Shown piece after piece: positions 59,845 to 64,000 of a stretch of 64,000 nt of DNA. The position numbers were made by a program, and so were the translations under genes. The number at the start of each line of letters is the position of its first letter. Positions within the stretch are counted from its first letter, which is position 1. The DNA is from CAYMZZ01 sp044463125 (lineage in GTDB: Bacteria > Bacteroidota > Bacteroidia > Chitinophagales > Chitinophagaceae): NCBI GenBank assembly GCA_044463125.1, contig JBIQMS010000025.1, forward strand, positions 4,688 to 68,687, in the 5' to 3' direction. The notes beneath the pieces were generated by a model, which was given only the letters and a program-made list of their open reading frames with translations, was not told the DNA's origin and searched no databases.

Positions 59845-60648
59845 ATGTTCACTGAAGAGAACTTATCCATACTCATACTTATTGCCGGAATAATATTTTT
59901 CGGTACTCTCATGTTATATATTTACGAGAAGCGCCATGGGCAACTTCAGCGGTGTTTGAAAAAACTGGAAGCCCTGGAAAAAAACCATGAAATGGAACTG
60001 GCGCGCTGCAAATCGGAGACTGAAGAGCGGATACTATCCAGCATCGCGCGGGAGTTGCATGATAATTTCAATATGCAATTGATAGTGGCTTCCATGAATC
60101 TGCAGCATATCGACTGGAACAAACCTGCGCAAATTAAACCGAAGATCAATAATTGTATTGAGCAACTGAATGAAGCCATTCAGGGTTTAACCGATCTTTC
60201 CCGCAGCCTCAATACCGACTATATAAAATCATTGGGGCTTATCAACGCCATTGAAAAGGAGTTAGACCGAATTCGTAATACCAATAGCTTTAGTGTGGAA
60301 ATGGAAATCCGTGGCGAACCCGTGTTTCTTCCCGACGAGATGGAGCTCACTATTTTCCGCATCATTCAGGAAGCATTCAATAATATCATTAAACACGCTC
60401 AAACTGCCCATGTACAGATAACGCTTACTTACCTGGTACAACAAATGTTTTTGACCATTGTAGACAATGGTGTTGGTTTTCATGCGACCGCATCCCTGGA
60501 AAATGAAAAAGGCAATGGATCCGGCCTTCACAACATGCGCTCCCGAATAAGAACGCTGCAAGGCGAACTGCAAATCAGGAGCGAGGTGAGTGGAGGCACT
60601 TCTCTAATTTTTCAAATTCCTTATCCAATCACAAATTCAGTCACATGA
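59845..60648 (+). CDS. HisKA_3-type sensor histidine kinase, 267 aa
   Basis: One N-terminal membrane helix (LSILILIAGIIFFGTLMLYI), a coiled linker, the HisKA_3 phosphoacceptor region SIARELHDNFNMQLIVASMN (His) and a HATPase_c domain: IFRIIQEAFNNIIKHAQTA (N box), TIVDNGVGFHA (G1) and GSGLHNMRSRIRTLQG (G2). There is no large sensing domain, so the signal is likely membrane or cytosolic. Overlaps the next response regulator (ATGA at 60645), its probable partner. Confidence 0.92.
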   Translation: MFTEENLSILILIAGIIFFGTLMLYIYEKRHGQLQRCLKKLEALEKNHEMELARCKSETEERILSSIARELHDNFNMQLIVASMNLQHIDWNKPAQIKPKINNCIEQLNEAIQGLTDLSRSLNTDYIKSLGLINAIEKELDRIRNTNSFSVEMEIRGEPVFLPDEMELTIFRIIQEAFNNIIKHAQTAHVQITLTYLVQQMFLTIVDNGVGFHATASLENEKGNGSGLHNMRSRIRTLQGELQIRSEVSGGTSLIFQIPYPITNSVT

Positions 60649-61337
60649 GTAACTCTACCCACCCGGCAACCATTGCCATCATCGACGACCACCAACTGGT
60701 GCGCCATGCATTAATCGAACTCATCCAGTCATTTGGTGAATACCGGGTAATCTTTCACGGCGCCAATGGTCGTGAACTGGTTGATCAGATGTCGTTCATG
60801 GAAAAGCCGGATCTCATTTTTCTCGACATTTCCATGCCCGTCATGAATGGTCACGACACCCTGGAATGGCTGTATGAGCATCATCCGGATATAGCCACCA
60901 TCATCCTTTCGGGTCACGATTCGGAATTGAATCAAATCCGACTTCTGCAATTTGGTGCGCGTGGTTTTGTGCGAAAGGATGCCCCACCCCACGAAATAAA
61001 ACTGGCCATTCAAACTGCTCTCAGCAGCGATTATTTTTATGCCAATGCCACTACTTCCCGCTTTATTAAGATGCTGCGCAATCCGGACTCGGGCAAAGAC
61101 GCCTTGAAGAAAAAACTGTTGACGGAAACGGAGTATCAATTTCTGAAACTGATTTGCACCGAAATGACCTATAAAGCCATTGCCCGTGAAATGGGTTTAA
61201 ATCCACGCACCATCGATACATTGCGGGATCAGCTATTCATTAAAATGGATGTAAAATCGCGTGTAGCCCTGGCGGTGGTGGCGCTGCGCAACGGAATTGT
61301 AAACCTTTTCGATGAAAAGTTGCTGAAATACGGCTGA
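60645..61337 (+). CDS. LuxR/NarL-type response regulator, partner of the kinase, 230 aa
   Basis: Receiver: TIAIIDDHQLVRHALIELIQ, phosphoacceptor LIFLDISMPVMNG (Asp), and RGFVRKDAPPHEIK (Lys). HTH: LTETEYQFLKLICTEMTYKA then IAREMGLNPRTIDTLRDQLF. ATGA overlap with the kinase gene shows coupled translation. Targets unknown. Convergent with the hydrolase gene, 4 bp apart. Confidence 0.92.
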   Translation: MSNSTHPATIAIIDDHQLVRHALIELIQSFGEYRVIFHGANGRELVDQMSFMEKPDLIFLDISMPVMNGHDTLEWLYEHHPDIATIILSGHDSELNQIRLLQFGARGFVRKDAPPHEIKLAIQTALSSDYFYANATTSRFIKMLRNPDSGKDALKKKLLTETEYQFLKLICTEMTYKAIAREMGLNPRTIDTLRDQLFIKMDVKSRVALAVVALRNGIVNLFDEKLLKYG

Positions 61338-61341
61338 AGCA

Positions 61342-62175
61342 TCAGCGAAGATTAATGTCTCCAACAACATCACCCAGGCTTGATTCAAACTCCGGGTTTG
61401 TGAGCATATCATTATGCCCCGCCCCTTCCAGCTCTATCATGTGTACCCGGCCGGGGGCGGCATTGGCCAGCCTGCGGCCAAAGCGGATGGGGATAATGCG
61501 GTCGTCGGTTCCATGAATAATGGTAATGGGCGCATCCACTTCGGGCAGGCGTTCGGCATTGTTGAACTGGTACTTTGCCAGCCAGCCCATGGGGTAGATG
61601 GGGGCATAGCGCCTCATGAGGTCGGGAAGGTTGGAAAAAGGGCTTTGGAGAATGAGCTGCCCACAATCGACCCGGCTGGCCAGCCAGGTGGCGGGGCCGC
61701 TGCCCAGGCTCTGGCCATAGATGATGATGCTGTCAGCAGCAAAGCGTGCGCGCAGCAGCTTAAATACCAGCTCGGCATCCTGCTGCAGAATGGCTTCGCT
61801 GCGCGGGCCCGTGCTTTTGCCATAGCCGGGGTAGTCGGGCATCCACACTTCGTAGCCCAGGCTGGTGAGCAGGGGCGCCGCATCGGCATGGTATTCCACA
61901 TTGCCGGCATTGCCATGAAAATAGAGCACGGCCCCGCGCACCGTCTGCCCGCTTACGGTGAAGCGGGTAATATGAATGGTTTTATCGGCATCCACCGGCA
62001 CCCTTATTTCCTCGTGGGGGGCACTGATGTTCAGCGGCGCCTCATTGGCAATGGCCACGGGATGGAAGATGAATTTTTCCTGGAAGAAATAAAGGGCCAG
62101 GCCGCCCAGCAGGTAAACAATCAGCGCGATCAGCAGACCGCGTTTCCACTTTTTATTCCAGGTAATTATTTTCAT
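61342..62175 (-). CDS. Alpha/beta hydrolase (membrane-anchored), 277 aa
   Basis: An N-terminal membrane anchor (about 12-30, LLIALIVYLLGGLALYFFQE) leads to the fold: AVLYFHGNAGNVEYH (oxyanion), YGQSLGSGPATWLAS (nucleophile Ser in GQSLG), TIIHGTDDRIIPIRFG (Asp) and GAGHNDMLTN (His). The full Ser-Asp-His triad is present. Resembles the ABHD13/YfhR-like group. Substrate unknown. Confidence 0.88.
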   Translation of the reverse strand: MKIITWNKKWKRGLLIALIVYLLGGLALYFFQEKFIFHPVAIANEAPLNISAPHEEIRVPVDADKTIHITRFTVSGQTVRGAVLYFHGNAGNVEYHADAAPLLTSLGYEVWMPDYPGYGKSTGPRSEAILQQDAELVFKLLRARFAADSIIIYGQSLGSGPATWLASRVDCGQLILQSPFSNLPDLMRRYAPIYPMGWLAKYQFNNAERLPEVDAPITIIHGTDDRIIPIRFGRRLANAAPGRVHMIELEGAGHNDMLTNPEFESSLGDVVGDINLR

Positions 62176-62190
62176 GTGGCTGCAAGATAG

Positions 62191-62502
62191 TTAATCCTGC
62201 ACCAGCATGTCGTAAACCTGTACCCGCTCCCAGAGATGGCTGTATTTTTCCACGAAAGCTTTATGGATGGGGTGCACCTGGTAAGCGTCCTGATCGGCCG
62301 CGCTTTGGAAATACATGAGCTCCGATACATCGTAACTGTTGTCCACAACATCGCGCTTTTCGGTGCCGGCAGCGGTACCAATCAGCAGTTGCTGCACTTC
62401 GGGAATAGAGCCCAGGGTTTTGAGCCCGGACATTAGTTCGGCGCGGTCGCTGGCATTGCCGGGGCGGCGGAGCCAGAAGAAGACGTGGTGGATGACGAGC
62501 AT
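62191..62502 (-). CDS. Dabb (stress-responsive A/B barrel) domain protein, 103 aa
   Basis: The single domain reads MLVIHHVFFWLRRPGNASDR ... LMSGLKTLGSIPEVQQLLIG ... YDVSELMYFQSAADQDAYQV-HPIHKAF, the usual A/B barrel pattern (H-V-F-W, AD-Q-YQxHPxH). Dimeric members are seen in stress response or polyketide cyclisation; the function here is unknown. It lies 15 bp upstream of the hydrolase, same strand. Its ATG abuts repeat arm E. Confidence 0.87.
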   Translation of the reverse strand: MLVIHHVFFWLRRPGNASDRAELMSGLKTLGSIPEVQQLLIGTAAGTEKRDVVDNSYDVSELMYFQSAADQDAYQVHPIHKAFVEKYSHLWERVQVYDMLVQD

Positions 62503-62507
62503 TTTTT

Positions 62508-62680
62508 GAGTTTTAAGTTATAAGTTATAAGTTTTAAGTTTTGGGGGTGTATGATAATGCCTGGAAACTTTGGCTAACAATTCATTACTGAATGACTCCC
62601 CTTCCTGTTATTTAACAAGCACTACAAAGAACTTAAAACTTACAACTTAAAACTTACAACTTAAAACCTATAACTCAAAA
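62508..62680. repeat. Intergenic inverted repeat E (7-bp unit arms), Dabb/lipoprotein junction
   Basis: Left arm 62508-62546 is TTTTAAG/TTATAAG units; right arm 62628-62680 is the complement (AACTTAA, AACTTAC). The right arm extends into the lipoprotein gene, encoding its last four residues and TAA. Confidence 0.82.
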
Positions 62681-63800
62681 AAAACTCACTAATACCACAC
62701 TGCGTTTTCTGCTGAATTTCCTGCATTATGATGTTGATAATATACTCATCATCGGGAGGCCATTGTTCTCCGGCGTTGATGAGTTGCTTATCGGCTTCGC
62801 TGAGGGCGCGCTCGTCGCCGGTGAAGCTGGCAAACTGGCCCACCCAGTTGTAATCGCCACGGTAGATTTCGCTCCATACCCGGCTATTGGTTCGGGTATC
62901 GGAGGCCAAAGTCTGTAGCAGGGCAAATGCCTGCATGCGGCGGGTGGTGGTAGTGATCTTTGCTTTTACGGTAATGTATTCTTTGGTTACGGAGTCGGGC
63001 TTGTGTACAATTTCGCGGGATACTACCTGCTTTGTTACCTCACGTGTATCGCGGGTATCGCGATAGCGGCCTATCTGCACATCGCTAAAGCGCATTTCCA
63101 CGGCAAAGTCGGCCCGCACACCGGGCTGGTTCACGCCATAAAAATTGGTAAACTCATCGCGGCGCTGCTGGTTCAGGTAGCGCAGCAGGTCGCTATTGAA
63201 CTGATTATAGTTGTAGCCCAGGTTGGTAAACTGAAAGCCAAAGCGTGTAAGCGGCTGTACCGAAATATGGGTGATGGCGCTGAGATAGGCATCGTCCATT
63301 TTCTGCTTCAACACCGGATTGCCGGGCTCAAAGGAAAGGGCTCTTTGGTATTCGCCATAGGCTTCGCGGTAGCTGAGCTTGTTTTGCTGCTCCATCAGCC
63401 GGTCGCCCCGGCTTTCGCGTGCCGCCGAAGCTTCTTCGCGATAGGTCTGCAATTCCGCAGAATAATCGGTAGGCTTAACGGCCTGGTAGGCGCTGGGCGA
63501 GCGGCGGATGGTTTCAAACAAACCCTGCAGGCTGTTGTACTGCGCCAGTATCTGCTCAAAACGCAGGTCGCTCTGGCTATTGCTGAGGTTGCGGATCTTC
63601 GCTTCGTGGTCCTCCACGGCATAGCGATATGCGTCTTTGATGATGGTAATTGACTCGTAATCGCCCGGTTTTTTGGCCAGTTTTCGGGCAGCCTGCTCCA
63701 CGGCGGCATGGTAATCGCCCCGGTTATAAGATTTCTCGGCCGACTTGCAGGAACTTAAAACCAACAAAATCAACAGAATGGAGTAAAATTGACGGCTCAT
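62661..63800 (-). CDS. Hypothetical lipoprotein with TPR-like N-terminus, 379 aa
   Basis: Lipobox LVLSSCKS (Cys about 18). Residues about 25-170 are helical repeats (KSYNRGDYHAAVEQAARKLA, LSYREAYGEYQRALSFEPGN) like TPRs; the second half is beta-rich (VRADFAVEMRFSDVQIGRYR ... EYITVKAKITTTTRRMQAFA). No named family recognised. Probably periplasmic or outer-membrane-anchored. Its last residues, SYRF and the stop, are written by repeat E. Confidence 0.75.
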   Translation of the reverse strand: MSRQFYSILLILLVLSSCKSAEKSYNRGDYHAAVEQAARKLAKKPGDYESITIIKDAYRYAVEDHEAKIRNLSNSQSDLRFEQILAQYNSLQGLFETIRRSPSAYQAVKPTDYSAELQTYREEASAARESRGDRLMEQQNKLSYREAYGEYQRALSFEPGNPVLKQKMDDAYLSAITHISVQPLTRFGFQFTNLGYNYNQFNSDLLRYLNQQRRDEFTNFYGVNQPGVRADFAVEMRFSDVQIGRYRDTRDTREVTKQVVSREIVHKPDSVTKEYITVKAKITTTTRRMQAFALLQTLASDTRTNSRVWSEIYRGDYNWVGQFASFTGDERALSEADKQLINAGEQWPPDDEYIINIIMQEIQQKTQCGISEFFLSYRF

Positions 63801-63832
63801 AAGCTTTTCATTTAAGGATAGGACTGTATAAC

Positions 63833-64000
63833 GTTGGAAGGTTTAAGGAAAGTATAAGGTTTAACGTATTACGTTATACGTTTTACGTAATACGTTGTAC
63901 GTATTACGTTTTGTTTTAAGTGTCACGTTCTAAAAAAGTTGCCACTTTTACTAAAAGCATCTATCTGCGAATATCTGCGTTCAAAATCTGCGGAAATCTG
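63833..64000. repeat. Left arm of a further intergenic repeat (F), cut by the window edge
   Basis: ACGTATT, ACGTTAT, ACGTTTT, ACGTAAT units at 63864-63914 after GGTTTAAG units, then ATCTGCG units (63963-64000), the same two unit types as nested in repeat B. The opposite arm would be expected beyond the edge. Confidence 0.75.

Noticed and set aside
61414..62190. 258-residue plus-strand frame
   Set aside because: Antisense to the alpha/beta hydrolase, which shows a full catalytic triad.

Overview
The window looks like a chromosomal segment of a Bacteroidota bacterium, most likely of the Chitinophagaceae. The signs are TAnnTTTG-type promoters, DUF3347 and HYC_CC_PP copper proteins, a PRTRC cassette with a YWFCY-type coupling protein, the futalosine menaquinone genes mqnB and mqnD, and an LptF-family permease. 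It falls into two parts. Positions 1 to about 40.9 kb are accessory DNA (metal resistance, mobilisation, defence). Positions 41.0 to 64 kb are housekeeping chromosome. A tRNA-Ala(GGC) gene and a 5' tRNA-Ala fragment 134 bp from it sit at the border, which suggests integration of an island at tRNA-Ala.

Region 1 (1-11.5 kb, all minus strand) is a copper/heavy-metal module. It holds the start of a CusA-type RND pump, three DUF3347 proteins, a two-module heavy-metal-binding protein, two small His/Cys-rich exported proteins, a multicopper oxidase fused to an outer-membrane-like beta-barrel, a haem-binding-domain protein, a small HMA protein, a CopA-type P1B ATPase and an AraC regulator carrying a CxxC metal-binding head. 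A 43-bp inverted repeat overlaps the probable copA promoter.

Region 2 (11.9-23.1 kb, almost all plus strand) is a mobilisable-element backbone. It has ssb, a DUF932 protein, a PRTRC cassette (E, C, an F-like protein, B, ThiF), a primase-like CHC2/TOPRIM protein, an oriT-like set of hairpins, MobC, a relaxase and a VirD4-type coupling protein. No integrase or mating-pore genes are visible.

Region 3 (23.2-40.6 kb) is a defence island. It contains an unknown 238-residue gene, a 1,417-residue Mrr-like-nuclease/STAND protein (Avs4-like), a 1,685-residue nuclease-like/STAND protein of unclear class, a tight three-gene operon (HNH protein, AbiV-like protein, HExxH metallopeptidase), and a Gabija-like pair (UvrD helicase plus OLD-type ATPase/TOPRIM nuclease). 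The HNH-AbiV-metallopeptidase operon is the best candidate here for an undescribed system.

Region 4 (41-64 kb) is core chromosome: small membrane proteins, a mitochondrial-like citrate synthase, LptF permease, M19-like dipeptidase, Tgt, a serine hydrolase, FabD, FolE, two PTPS/QueD paralogues, MqnB and MqnD, OxyR, photolyase, a class IV aminotransferase, LuxR-type regulators with a histidine kinase, a hydrolase and lipoproteins. Five junctions between co-directional minus-strand genes here are filled by long inverted repeats whose arms are 7-8 bp tandem units; a sixth begins at the right edge. In several cases the repeat supplies or touches the stop codon. I saw none in the accessory part. 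A candidate small-RNA/38-residue sORF transcription unit lies at about 59.25-59.52 kb.
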